From Vicia villosa (taxonomy: Eukaryota > Streptophyta > Magnoliopsida > Fabales > Fabaceae), in assembly GCF_029867415.1 (NCBI RefSeq), contig NC_081181.1, positions 77,038,144-77,102,143 on the forward strand: a DNA stretch of 64,000 nt, read 5' to 3'. Below the pieces are notes generated by a model, which was not told where the DNA came from, ran no database searches, and worked only from the letters and a program-made list of their open reading frames with translations. Positions 43,652 to 55,330 of the stretch are shown here, piece by piece. Position 1 is the stretch's first letter. Each line of letters starts with the position of its first letter. Made by a program: the position numbers and the translations under genes.

Positions 43652-44163
43652 GACTAGTGACGACTAGACTCGGCCCAAAAGAGTAGTACATATTGAAGAA
43701 TCACGGGATATCGATGCTTGTGAAAAATAAGAACTACATTAATCCCTCAGGCCAAAAGGCGGGGTATAATCCCTTAAGAGTGGCAATCGTTCGAATTGCC
43801 ACACACCAAGTACGGTTATCCAAACGATTGAAAAATAAGATGGGTTGAATGCTCATCCTCATTCGCACTCTAATTTGCATGCAACATTTGGGAAATAACC
43901 ATGACAAGACTAGAGACGACTAGACTCGACAAGAAGATGATAGTAACCACTGGGGATTACGGGAATATCGATGCTTACGAAGCATAAGAACTACATTAAT
44001 CCCTCAGGCTCAAAGGCGGGGTGTAACTCTTCGGAGCGGCAATCGTTCGAATTTCCACACACCAAGTATGGTTATTCAAACGATTGAAAAATGAGATGGG
44101 TTGAATGTCCACCCTCATTCACGCTCTAATCTGCACGCAGCACATGGGAAATAACCTCGGAGA
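43652..44163. repeat. About 256-bp tandem duplication in element C
   Basis: gactagtgacgactagactc at 43652 and gactagagacgactagactc at 43908 start two copies. Both contain attaatccctcagg, then ggcggggt, then gcaatcgttcgaatt, then aaacgattgaaaaat and end ggaaataacc. Confidence 0.85.
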
Positions 44164-45589
44164 CAACGATTCTGACGAAGAAAGACATTATGTTCGATCC
44201 ATACTGGAGAGAAAAAACGAGACTTCTTTTGGGGATTGAGGACACCAAGTATCGACACCGTGGCTTGAGGAGATTTGTAATGTAGTAGCAGATATCGATC
44301 AGAGTTTGTAAGGACGACTTTTCATGTGGGGAAGTATCGCCGTCTTGATTGAGTGCTGATTTGTATTATCTGACTTATGCTTTGTATGCATGTTTGAATT
44401 TTTCTATGGCGTAATGATCCACTTTGATGGATATGCTACGCTTTTGAGGATGCAATGTTATATGCAGTGAACACTGTATGCAGAGTGCTAAATAAAGGCA
44501 TTAGTGAGGTAGACACCAGGGAGGGTCCCCTTAGCGTTAAGGACCACGTAGAGACGCCAATAGGTATTGGACTTTGACTTGTAAGATGTACCTTCTGGTT
44601 GTTGGCTTGTAGAGCGTAGAATAACTTCTGACTTCTCACCATGTGCCACTGCTTGGAAGATTTTCAACTTGAGGAGATTCCCTTGATTCACCATGTTGGG
44701 GATGAGAAATCCAGATAAGGGGACTAGGTTGGAGAAATGGAAAAACTCTCAGGAGAAATAAACTCCTATGCTTGGGGAGAGACTTTTCTAGGAGAAGTGA
44801 ACTCCTACGATTAGGGAGAAATGATATAACTCATAAGACTGTCCCCCAAGTTTCATGAACCATGAAGGAATTTGCCCTTTAAAGGATCCTTTGAGAGAAT
44901 CGTCGAATCTCGACGTGATTGCCCCAGATTAGTTGAACTCAAGAGAGATTTCTCGACGTGATTGCTCCAGATTAATCAAAGCTTGAAGAGATTTATCGGC
45001 ATGATTGTCCTAGGTATGCTGAATTTGAGAGGTCAAACCTCGATTCAATTGCCCCTGATTAGGTACGTCTTAGTGGAATCCTCAAGATTTCATTGTTTTG
45101 AAGTCAAACAAACATGGAAACAACTTCACCATGCTCAACGGAGTCTTCAAACTCTTCCCCCAGGGTAATCAAAGGAAGCATTAACTGTTCATGCCCAATG
45201 GAGTTCTTTAGAGAACCTTCCCCTTGATGGTCCACATTTGAGGTGATTAGCTTTTACTCCTTGGAGTTCTCAAGTCTCTTGTACTTTGACATGATCAAGT
45301 TACTCAACGATTCTCATCATGGTAACTCCCTTGATGTTAAGCACACATTTTGTATGCAAAAGAATGTTAATTATAAGAATGATAGTTCTAATGCAAAGCC
45401 TATGTTAGTCTTGAAGTTTTAAAGAAACTTTTATTATTGAAATGAGATTACGACCCCTTGTGAATGGATCACTAGTCGACACAACCTCGATTTTTGCGTA
45501 CGATACCAACATGGATATGAGTCTCGCTTCATTGGGAGTCAGTTAAACACTATCTCATTGGAGTGTGTTTTCAAAATAAACCCTACTTC
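44164..45589 (-). other. Non-coding internal DNA of C with a diffuse module repeat
   Basis: No gene is supported. At 44861-45240 an imperfect module (gagagatttctcgacgtgat, then tgccccagatta) recurs four or five times, matching the style and position of 33120-33560 in B. Confidence 0.5.
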
Positions 45590-46400
45590 AATTAGGACTT
45601 TTAAGGGTTGTAATTTGGCCGGGTTCACGGTTTTTAGAAAACAAAGGATTTTTAGGCTCAAAATTATTTGTACCCACCCCCTTCATGATGTTCTCCGATC
45701 CTATGTTCAGTTAACTCGACACGAGTGCTCATCCCTCGCAATGAATTTGGAATGGTTGAGGAATCAATGAGGTTCTTTAGACATGGCAGTCGCTCACCTT
45801 TTATTCTTCTGATTCATCGTCACACGACTTTGTTCTTGCTTCGCAATTTCATCATCCTTTTTTTTTCATGCTTCTTTTGCCATTTTTTTTCATTCTTTTT
45901 CTCCTTATTATTTTTGCCATTTTTTTTTCTTCTTTTTTTTTTGAACAAGCCGTGTGACCTCGCATTATCTTTGATTCGTTGGAGGTGATTGCGACTGTCT
46001 TACTCCTTTGATTTGATGAAGGATTACCATTGTGGTATCATCATCTCTTGACCTCTTGATGGAATAAGGATAATCATTGCGGTTTTGACATTCCTCAACC
46101 TTTTGAAGGATAACCATTATTGTATCCTTAGATGCATACCCTTTTGGTGAGTTTTGAACACTCGATCAATTTAAATGAACACTACCCTGTCCCAAGGTTA
46201 AAATAAAGGTTTTTATGATTAGAAAAGAAACTCCTACTTCAAGGCTCAAAGGGTTATCGAGGGTCTATCTCCCTTATATCTCTGGTGTTTGGGGATTTGA
46301 AATAATGCCAGTACATCCTCAGTAGGGTTTTATTCAAAAGCACACAATTGGAGATTTTGCATTTTTATCTTTCATCATTCTCCCTCAGCTTTTTGCCTAA
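45590..46400 (-). other. Conserved non-coding block shared with B
   Basis: Counterpart of 33880-34580. It includes T-rich runs at 45850-45945 (purine-rich on the element's sense strand). The match is patchy but colinear over about 700 bp. Confidence 0.6.
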
Positions 46401-46678
46401 GCAGGTGATTAGTAAAGTTGATATCGTAATGCCAAAAACATTTTATGAGTGAGAACGAATGGATTACTTCAAGACAAACATAAACAATGTATTTTTATTC
46501 AGAAATTAACAAGTTTTTACATGCTATCAATGCTTAGACAAACAAAGGAGAAATTACAAATGAGAATGCAGTAAAGAACTAAATGAATGTTATTGTTGAG
46601 GAGCCTTGACTCCGTTTGGGCTTATTGTTCTTTGGAGACTTTTATGGAATACGGACATTTTATTTGGGCATGAACTCT

Positions 46679-47788
46679 TCAATTTATGTATAGACCATTC
46701 GGAGTAAATGTAATGAGCCCTAACTCAATCAGATCTTGCACCTGGTTCTTTAATGCCCTGCAATTTTCATTTGAGTGGCCAAGCGTTCCTGAATGGAACT
46801 CGCATCTTGCATCATTATCATATCCTGGTGGAAATTCGACAGGAGGAGGGATCCATTCCCTCAACCCAATCACACAGTGGTTGAGCAATTGAGGTAGCAA
46901 TTGACCATAAGACATGGGTATTGGGTCAATCTTCCTTTCAAGTTTCTTAGGTCTCTGTTGCCTTTTCTGAGAGAAATTCTGTAGTCGGTGACAGTTCGAA
47001 TACCCAATCTGTTCACGTGTCTTCCTTTTTTGATTTGGCTGAGAGACAATCGAAGACTGGTAAAGTGGAGGGTCGGGAATCCAAGACGATGTATTGTGCT
47101 TCTGACCTGAAGTAGATCCGACATAGAAGTATGAATCAACCTTTTCTTCCACCACAATCGGAACCCTATTGCCCTGAACCTTCATACCCTCAGGGGTGAA
47201 CAAAATCACTTTTGAGTCAATGAGATCTTGAATTCGATACTTCAGTCCTCTACAGTTCTCGGTATCATGACCGGGTGCCCCAGAATGGTACTTGCAGCGA
47301 GCATTAGCATCATAGTCAAGGGGGAGGTTTTTAGTCACGGGCAAATTGCGTAGCTTAACCAATTAAAGCTCCAGCAAGTAAGGGAGCAACTGAGCATATG
47401 GTATCAGAATCGAATCAAAAACTTTCTCGGGCATCTCAGGTCTTTGTCCATACATTTGGCCTTCCTGATTAATTATAGGAACATAAACCGGTTGACGGGG
47501 AGGTTCTGGCGCTTGAGGTCAAAGAAGAACTCCTTGAGGCATTCCATGAATGGAAATAGGTCTTACTGGAGAGGAGAGATCAACAATTTCTGTTGCAGCA
47601 TCAGGGACAACATCACCTTCCTTTCTTAGTACCTTTTCTAGAGTTTCCATGACCAGACTCACCTGAGTTTTTAACTGACTGTTTTCCTCTTTTAGTGCAT
47701 CCTGATTATGGATTAAGTCTTGCATTTCCAACATAAGATGGCCCATTTGTTCCCTCATCTCATCCATTTCCTCACGGAGTTGTTCCAT
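46679..47788 (-). pseudogene. gag: Reduced Gag of element C with coiled coil and two knuckle domains
   Basis: One minus-strand frame with two stops (TGA at about 47519, TAA at about 47363). N-terminus MEQLREEMDEMREQMGHLML, a strong coiled coil of about 60 residues with E/M/L heptads, then LSSPVRPISIHGMPQGVLL, a Pro-rich linker, and two repeats. Copy 1: PYAQLLPYLL, then CKYHSGAPGHDTENC, then LKYRIQDLIDSKVILFTPEG. Copy 2: SYGQLLPQLLNHCVIGLRE, then CEFHSGTLGHSNENC, then LKNQVQDLIELGLITFTPNG. Both keep C-x2-H-x5-H-x4-C. The N-terminal part is not recognisably that of A or B. I take the ATG at 47788, which starts the coiled coil; the frame is open to 47914. No polymerase follows, so C is non-autonomous. 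Confidence 0.75.
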
Positions 47789-48804
47789 AGTTGATCTCGG
47801 ATCTTGTGGCGGTGAGAAGTCAAATCTATTGTTGATCTCGAAATCTGGCAAAAAGGGTCCGATAAGTCTCTGGAAGAACCATGAAATGCATGATAGTATG
47901 AATGCATGTTTCATTTATGAGAGATCCTAAAGTCTTTTCTCACACTTTTATTTTCTTTCCTTTTTTTTTTTTGCATATAGTATCTTTTCTTTTTTTTTCA
48001 TCTTTTCTGTTTTTCTACTTTTTCCTCTTTTTTATTCTTGGAAATAGACTTTAGAATCCTCCACAAATGAAGTGTATAAAGCAATGATGTTAGGCAATGC
48101 AAAAGCATGGGATCAAGGTCCATAGAATCCAAGTAACCACTGTACAATCCTCTGTATAACTGATATAGAATCTCTGCATAGGTCACATGTCACAAGATCA
48201 CTGGTTCAACGCCTTTTTGCCTACCAGGATATCAAGCACCATGAGAACAGACCAAATAAAGGTCTGACCTCAACTATGAAGAAGCGATGGTATGTAGGAG
48301 CCAAGGTTTCCTGTCCCACCCCAATCTCACGGGTATGAAGTCTAGACACGGACAGGTGGTTCCTAATGGTCACCAGGGTTAACGATTCTCACGGGGTACA
48401 ATGTGTTTGAGGCACAAACATGCCAGACACAATTTTCCATGAAAGAACCTCGCCTGGTCGTGGTACCCCATGTCAAGCTCGATCGTATCAAACGCTACGG
48501 GAGTTGACATGGGCATCCACACTAATCCTAAGTATCACTGGCCTGGGTAGTGGGCCTTTTACCTCACACAAACCCCCCACCTGCAAAACAAATCAGGAAA
48601 AATATGTGGCCCCCACGGGGACCCATAATATAGTCCAGATGCATGCGGGAAGTAAACATGATATGCAAGCATGAAATAGACATGATATGCAAGCATATAT
48701 ACAAATGAAGCAAAAACATAAGTAAACAAAGAAACACCCAATAAACGAAACAAACAAAGGCTATGATCGACTCGCTAAGAATGGACCAGCACAGGTCTAT
48801 CAAC
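47789..48804 (-). other. 5' leader of element C
   Basis: No gene is supported. A purine-rich tract on the sense strand (plus strand: T-rich, 47938-48020) precedes gag, and the remainder has no clear structure. A cluster of related agcatgaaat / catgatatgcaagcat words lies near 48655-48700. Confidence 0.5.
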
Positions 48805-48823
48805 GTCCCCAGCAGAGTCGCCA
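48805..48823 (-). promoter_or_regulatory. Primer-binding site of element C
   Basis: The minus strand reads TGGCGACTCTGCTGGGGAC, identical to element A, two bases from the LTR end at 48826. Confidence 0.88.
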
Positions 48824-48825
48824 GC

Positions 48826-50057
48826 TGGCGCACGCTTGCGAAAAATGAACAGAGTCGCCACCAATATATTTATCCCATAAGGGAAAGGAATATCAGGAAA
48901 CCTAGCAAAGGGTAAGAACAAGGTCTTGCGACCAGAGAATCTAGGTACGGGAGTCGGTTACGCAAAGGGAAGGTATTAGCACCCCTCGCGCCCATCGTAC
49001 TCGATGGTATCCACCTATGTTTGTTTCTATCTAAAGGGTGTGAATTATGTCTAAATGCGAATGAATGCAAAATGTAGGGAAAAGAAAGAATTGTACTCGC
49101 ACGGGCCTACCCCGCTGCCTACGTATCCTTTTCAGGAATCAGAGTTACCGTAGCTCGGCTCACGATTTTCTGTTTGTTTTGGTGTTTTTTAGTTTGGCGG
49201 AGTTAACGTTCGCGCTCTTGCATAAGGGATCTCCTACGATGCGTTCAAGCGGAAATAACAGTGCCCTTAGGTGCCAACGAGGCAAAAGAAAAAGAAATGA
49301 TTGGTTTGTGTCTTTTAGGGTAGATAAGTGATGAAGAGTTCCAATACCGGGCCACTCACCACTTTCTCTACTTTATTTTAATTTGAACCATTATTAGGTG
49401 TTTTAAGTGTTTTTGGTTGTGTATTTTTTAAGGGGAATTTGTTTGCGATTTGAATCACATAAAAGGTGTATAACGGTAGAGAAACAGATTAGGGAATGAA
49501 TCCCACTCATCTCTCTTCCATTATATAGTATTAGGGAATGAATCCCACTCATTTCTCACCCACTAAGTGATTAAGAAACAGATTAGGGAATAAATCCCAC
49601 TCATTTCTTATAGCGATTGAGAAACAGATTAGGGAATAAATCCCACTCATTTCTCTCCCACTAAGCGATTAAGAAACAGATTAGGGAATAAATCCCACTC
49701 ATTTCTCTCACTATTAGTAAAGTGTGATTCGCGTCTTCTGTTTATTAAGTATTTTAAAAGGTTGAAAAGAAAAAAGAATGCAATGGGGAACTAATTCTAA
49801 ATTCTAATCTAAGTTGTCTATACAAGGGAAACAAAATAATAAAAGAACTATACACTTTATTGAAGAAAAAGAACTATACATGGAATAGGTAAAGGAAAAT
49901 CAATATACGACAAATAAAATTGAGAACTATAACAAATAGATGGTATTCACAAACACACATACATCAATTAAATCTATGGAGAAAAAATAGTTCCTAAGTC
50001 TACTAAGGATTATTTACAAGGAAGTGCAAAGAAAAAGTTCGATTAAAAGGACTAAAA
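48826..50057 (-). mobile_element. 5' LTR of element C, 3' portion
   Basis: Matches 38637-39868 of the 3' LTR closely, including the 50-bp repeats, the U5 hairpin (48961-48990) and the primer-like motif (48850-48860). Interrupted at 50058 by copia element E and resumed at 58650. Confidence 0.9.
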
Positions 50058-51602
50058 TGTAAGACGCTGGCCTTAGGATCTAGAGGGGGGGTGAATAGAT
50101 CGTTCACAGTTTTACAGAGTTAAACGACTTTTCAGCGGAAGTGATTCTGAATCGACTCGCGTCTATTCCGAACCACTATCGAAACGATTGTATATGTGTT
50201 TAAAAACCAGTCAAAAACTTGAGGTAAGTGATAAGAGTATACGTTGCAGAATCAAAGCGTTGCTCTTATTGAAAATCAGATTAACTTCTTGCATGATAGA
50301 CAATGTTTGCAATGCAGTAAAAGTGATAGAAACAAATATACAAACACTTGGTGATAATGATCAAATTGATGGTGATTCCATATGTGATGGATTGTGATGT
50401 TTATATAAGTTCTTAATTCAAATCTTAACACTCGAATCGTTGATCAATTTGCTATTATAACCAAATATGAACAGAACGTAAATGAAAAAGTAAAAGCGAC
50501 AAGAACACGATATTTGTTTAGGCAGTTCGTCGATCGTCCTCGCTACGACTACGTCTGCCCCCAATTCCAAACTGAAATTGGGTAATCTTTCATTAATGTT
50601 GAAAGTAGTATATACAAAGAAGATAACAAAGCGATAAACCATAAACCAATTATGTCGATCCTTTAAATCTTCTTCCCCCTTAATCTTGAGTCAGATCAAG
50701 GTTATCCAAGAGCTTCACTTTGATCCCTTTCTGCAGTGTCTTCAATTCCCTCGAACCCTTGTTCTTCAATCTTCACACTCAGGCGGATCCTCGATGAAGC
50801 CTCTTGATAAAAACCCCCCAAGAAACACCTATCTTGGAGGACAAAACCCGCAGATTTTATTCACCAAAAACCCCACAAATCTTCACCCACTAGGAATCTT
50901 CAATTCCGTTCCATGGACGTTATCGAACTCGATCACTAACCCTCAACGCAAGAATGATTATGTGTAATTGCGTTGGAGATGACGAAGAACGAAGATGAGA
51001 AGCCTTTGTGTATCTTTCAGTCGTTGGTGTTACGTTGAATAATTGAACCTTTGATAATATATATGATAGCTTAACAGTTAGAGATGAGAGAAACATAATT
51101 TTTGGCATTCTTGATCAGTTAGGTCGACCTCTTGTAGTGCTTAGGTCGACCTAGCAGAGCTTGCAGAATTTTGCTCCCAGTTAGGTCGACCTGTTTAAGG
51201 AGTAGGTCGACCAGAATCCTCTTCAGATGCATTCTGGGGACATTTTCTCAGATTAGGTCGACCTAGTTGTTGTGTAGGTCGACCTAGCAGACTGATATGT
51301 GAATTTCTTCATTTTAGGTCGACCTGGATGATGTGTGAGTCGACCTAGCAGAGGTATATGGATTTTTCTCCATTTTAGGTCGACCTTGGTTGACAGTAGG
51401 TCGACCTAACTGCTGCTTTTCTGCATTCTTCTTGTTTTGCTTGTGTTGAGTCAACCTATAAGCATAATAGGTCGACCTGTTCTGACATGAGTGATCAATG
51501 CTTGCTTTTCTTTGAGTGTTCTGCTTCCACCTTGTTGCTTGTATGCTTATTGAGTTTTCCATGAATCAAAAACATCTTTGTGATTGTAATCTTGTATTCA
51601 CA
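50058..51602 (-). mobile_element. 3' LTR of copia element E
   Basis: 1545 bp. It carries a TATA-like TATATATTA on the minus strand (51055-51063) and, directly upstream in U3 (51121-51478), twelve AGGTCGACCT palindromes. Nearly identical to 57101-58644. Confidence 0.9.
51121..51478. repeat. Array of paired AGGTCGACCT palindromes in the copia E LTR
   Basis: Sites lie at 51121, 51143, 51183, 51204 (ends ca), 51255, 51276, 51316, 51337 (gagtcgacct), 51377, 51398, 51448 (gagtcaacct) and 51469. They form six pairs, members 21-22 bp apart and pairs 61-72 bp apart. The same array is in the other LTR at about 58162-58520. Confidence 0.95.
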
Positions 51603-52171
51603 TACTCCCCCTTTTTGATGATGGCAAACCAGTAGTCGAAGCTTTGGTAGTAAGTGATAACGACTCAACAAAGCTCCCCCGTACATTCAGCATCTATCTC
51701 TCAACAAGGCAGTCTCTCAACAAAGCTCCCCCGTACACTCAGCATCTATCTCCCCCTTTGTCAACATCAAAAAGAGATACAACGAAAATAGAAGAGTAAC
51801 GAGAGAAACATAGATAAAATGCTAGCATTCATAGTGTAGAAAAGAAAAGGTAGATAGTGATATCATGAGAGTCAAATATGTTTAAAGGTGTATTAAAGAT
51901 GAGACACATAGATGAGCAAGAGAGATATAGGTATGAAGTCACTATAAGCATGTTAATTGATAGCATATTATAGTATCAATAATATTTTTGGAAGTGAACC
52001 ACAATTACGTTACCGCTTTTTCAATATGTAGGTGTCAACTTTGATGGCAGCCTTTAGTTAATGTGGAATGACGCCTGACTTGATGATGAACTACCTTTAT
52101 GCTGAGAGAAATGTTAGCAGAAAAATATATACATAAAGTAAAGGAATAATATTAAGAGAGAACAAACGTAA
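51603..52171 (-). other. 3' UTR and polypurine tract of copia E
   Basis: The minus strand ends aaaaagggggag before the LTR. A word aacaaagctcccccgtac occurs twice (about 51667 and 51718), bringing a second cuccccg/purine patch. No ORF. Confidence 0.6.
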
Positions 52172-55100
52172 TTAGCCCAAATTAGAGATATCGAGTATCC
52201 CTAATTCCCTACGAATGTTGAAGTATTGCTCGGTTGCTAGAGGTTTGGTGAAGATGTCAGCTAGTTGCTTCTTGCTTTCTACATGTTCAAATGTAACGTC
52301 TCCTTTCTCTACATGATCTCGTAGAAAGTGATGTCTTATTTCAATATGCTTGGTACGTGAGTGTAAGACAGGATTTTTACTCAAGTTTATGGCACTTGTG
52401 TTGTCGCACATGATAGGTATGCGATCAAGCTTAATACCAAAGTCAAGAAGTTGTTGCTTGAGCCATAATATTTGTGCACAGCAGCTTCCAGCAGCTACAT
52501 ATTCTGCCTCAGCAGTAGATAAGGCAACCGATACTTGTTTCTTGCTATGCCAACTTATCAATGAATTTGAGAATAGATGACATGTTCCACTGGTGCTTTT
52601 TCTATTGGATTTGCAGCCAGCAAAATCTGAATCGGAGAATCCTACCAAATGGCATTCATTTCCCTTTGGATACCATAGACCATATGTAGTAGTTCCACGT
52701 AAGTATCGCGGAATTCTTTTGACAGCTTTTAAGTGAGATTCTTTTGGACAAGATTGATATCTTGCACACATACACACACTAAAAATAATGTCTGGTCTTG
52801 AGGCAGTAAGATACAATAGTGAACCTATCATACCTCGGTATAATTTCACGTCAACCTCTTTACTTTTCTCATCTTTGTCTAGATTAGTATTTGTTGCCAT
52901 AGGTGTGTCAATTTCCTTTGCTTCACTCATTCCAAATCTTTTGAGCAGCTCCGTACACTATTTAGTTTGATTCACAAACGTTCCATGACTGAGTTGCTTG
53001 ATTTGTAGGCCAAGGAAGAAATTTAGCTCACCCATGAGACTCATCTCAAATTCACTCTGCATAAGCTTAGAAAAATCTTTGACAAGTTTTGCATTAGTCG
53101 ACCCAAATATAATATCATCTACATAAATTTGGACTAAGAGAATATCTTTATCTTTTCTTTTAATAAAGAGAGTAGTGTCAACTTTACCCCTAGAGTACCC
53201 TTGACTAAGGAGAAATTTGCTCAAACGTTCGTACCAAGCCCGAGGGGCTTGTTTAAGACCGTATAGAGCACGTTTCAGCTTATAGACATGAGTTGGATAC
53301 ATGTAATTCTCAAAGCCGGGTGGCTGAGCAACATAGACTTCTTCATTTATATAGCCATTTAGAAAGGCACTTTTAACATCCATTTGGAATAGTTTGAAGT
53401 CTTTAGAACAAGCATAAGCAAGTAAGAGACGAATAGCTTCGAGACGTGCTACAGGAGCGTATGTCTCTTCATAATCGATACCTTCCTCTTGATTATAACC
53501 TTGGGCAACTAATCTAGCTTTGTTTCTAGTAATAACGCCGTTTTCATCAAGTTTGTTACGAAAAACCCATCTAGTGCCTATTACTTGATGATCTCCCGGA
53601 TGAGGGACTAAGTCCCAAACATCATTCCGTTTAAATTGGTTTAATTCTTCTTGCATGGCCATTAGCCAATGCTCATCAAGTAATGCATCCTTAGCGTTTT
53701 TCGGCTCAACTTGTGAAACAAAAGCAAAATGATGACAGAAGTTACTTATCTTTGAGCGTGTTGTAACGCCCCTTGAGATGTTTCCTATTATATTGTCAAT
53801 TGGATGGTCTTTCACATTTGTCCAGGCCTTGGGAAGTTCTTCATTGTTTGAGATGCTTTCTTTTTCATTTTCATTGTGAGACTCATCTTTCTCTCTCTCA
53901 GCATCTTTCTTTACAATACTTTCATTCTCGTCTTCCTTATCCTTGACAATGTCTTTAGTGGATGGACCTGCACCATTAAATGAAAGACCTTTCTCGACAT
54001 ATTTTGCATAAGATTCATCAAAAGACACGTGTACTGACTCTTCTACTATAAGTAATCTCTTATTATATACCCGATATGCTTTGCTAGATTGTGAGTAACC
54101 AAGGAATATGCCCTCATTAGCTTTAGCATCGAATTTACCAAGATTATCCTTACCATTGTTCAGGACAAAACACTTGCAACCGAATACATGGAGATGAGAT
54201 ACATTTGGTTTTCTACCTTTTAGTAATTCATAGGGAGTTTTGTTCAGTATAGGACGTATTATTATCCTATTCAAAACATAACATGCTGTACTAATCGCGT
54301 CAGCCCAGAAATACTTTGGTAGATTACCCTCATTCAGCATTGTTCTTGCCAGCTCCTCTAGAACCCGATTTTTACGTTCAACTACTCCGTTTTGTTGAGG
54401 TGTTCTAGGAGCTGAAAAGTTATGCTCAATTCCATGTTTATCACAGTATTTTTCAAAAAGAATGTTTTCAAACTCTCCACCGTGATCACTTCGAATTGCA
54501 ACTATTTTGTTGTTCATTTTGTTTTGACATAATCTTGCAAATTGTGTGAAAGCTGGAAAAGTTTGATCCTTACTAGGTAGAAAGATTGTCCAAAAAAATC
54601 TAGAGTAATCATCGACAATGACAAAACCATAGGTGTTTCCACCTATGCTTTTAGTCCTTGAAGGGCCAAAGAGATCCATGTGAAGTAGTTCAAGAGGGCG
54701 TGATGTTGAAACCACGTTCTTTGATTTAAAAGAGATTTTTGTTTGCTTTCCCTTTTGACAAGCATCACATAGATGATCTTTTGAAAACTTCATTTTAGGT
54801 AAGCCAATTACTAAATCTTTTGAGACAACTTTATTAAGTAAGTAAAAATTTATGTGGGCGAGACGTCTATGCCAAAGCCATGAGTCTTCGCCCAGAGCAA
54901 CTAGACACTTGGTACTAGACTTAGATACCTCATCCAAGTTTAGCATGTAGATGTTGTTTACTCTTAAGCCCTTAAACATAATGTCTCTTTTCTTAGTATG
55001 TTCTATTGTGCAGCCAGAATTTGTAAACATTACTTTAAAATCTTTGTCACACAATTGACTTATACTTAAAAGATTATGTTTAAGACCTTCTACTAGCAGC

Positions 55101-55330
55101 ACATCAGTTATAGTAGTGGTAGAAGGGTTACCTACACTTCCTTTACCAAGTATGGCTCCCCGATTGTTATCTCCATAGGTGACATACCCCTTTTTCTTTG
55201 CTTGAAACTCAACGAAAAGAGATAGGTCTCCCGTCATGTGTCTTGAACATCCGCTATCAAGGAACCACAACCTTTCGGCAATGTCAAGACACTTTTCCTG
55301 CAAAATTAATTTAGAGAGGGAGGTCCCCAA
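52172..55330 (-). pseudogene. pol: Copia pol of element E (protease, integrase, RT, RNase H)
   Basis: Minus-strand frame with one TAG at 52958-52960. Order: protease active site [17 protein letters not shown]-pre-integrase and zinc region [24 protein letters not shown]; integrase core with [21 protein letters not shown] and [11 protein letters not shown] (D-D-E); an acidic Lys/Glu-rich linker ([18 protein letters not shown]); RT with [38 protein letters not shown] and [13 protein letters not shown] (YVDD). After the stop, RNase H with GFSDSDFAGCKSNRKSTS, ALSTAEAEYVAAGSCCAQ and HSRTKHIEIRHHFLRDHVEK, ending QLADIFTKPLATEQY. The stop lies between RT and RNase H. The frame overlaps the end of gag by 25 bp in a different register, so expression would need a shift or there has been a mutation. 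Confidence 0.92.

Noticed and set aside
43052..43691. Overlapping minus-strand frames of 75-136 residues with repeated SYVSFLWYS-like text
   Set aside because: They arise from the 47-bp tandem array, which happens to be stop-free; the period is not a multiple of three and no start or homology supports them.
48805..48823. Possible tRNA gene
   Set aside because: Only the 19-nt primer-binding match is present; no tRNA body or promoter boxes.
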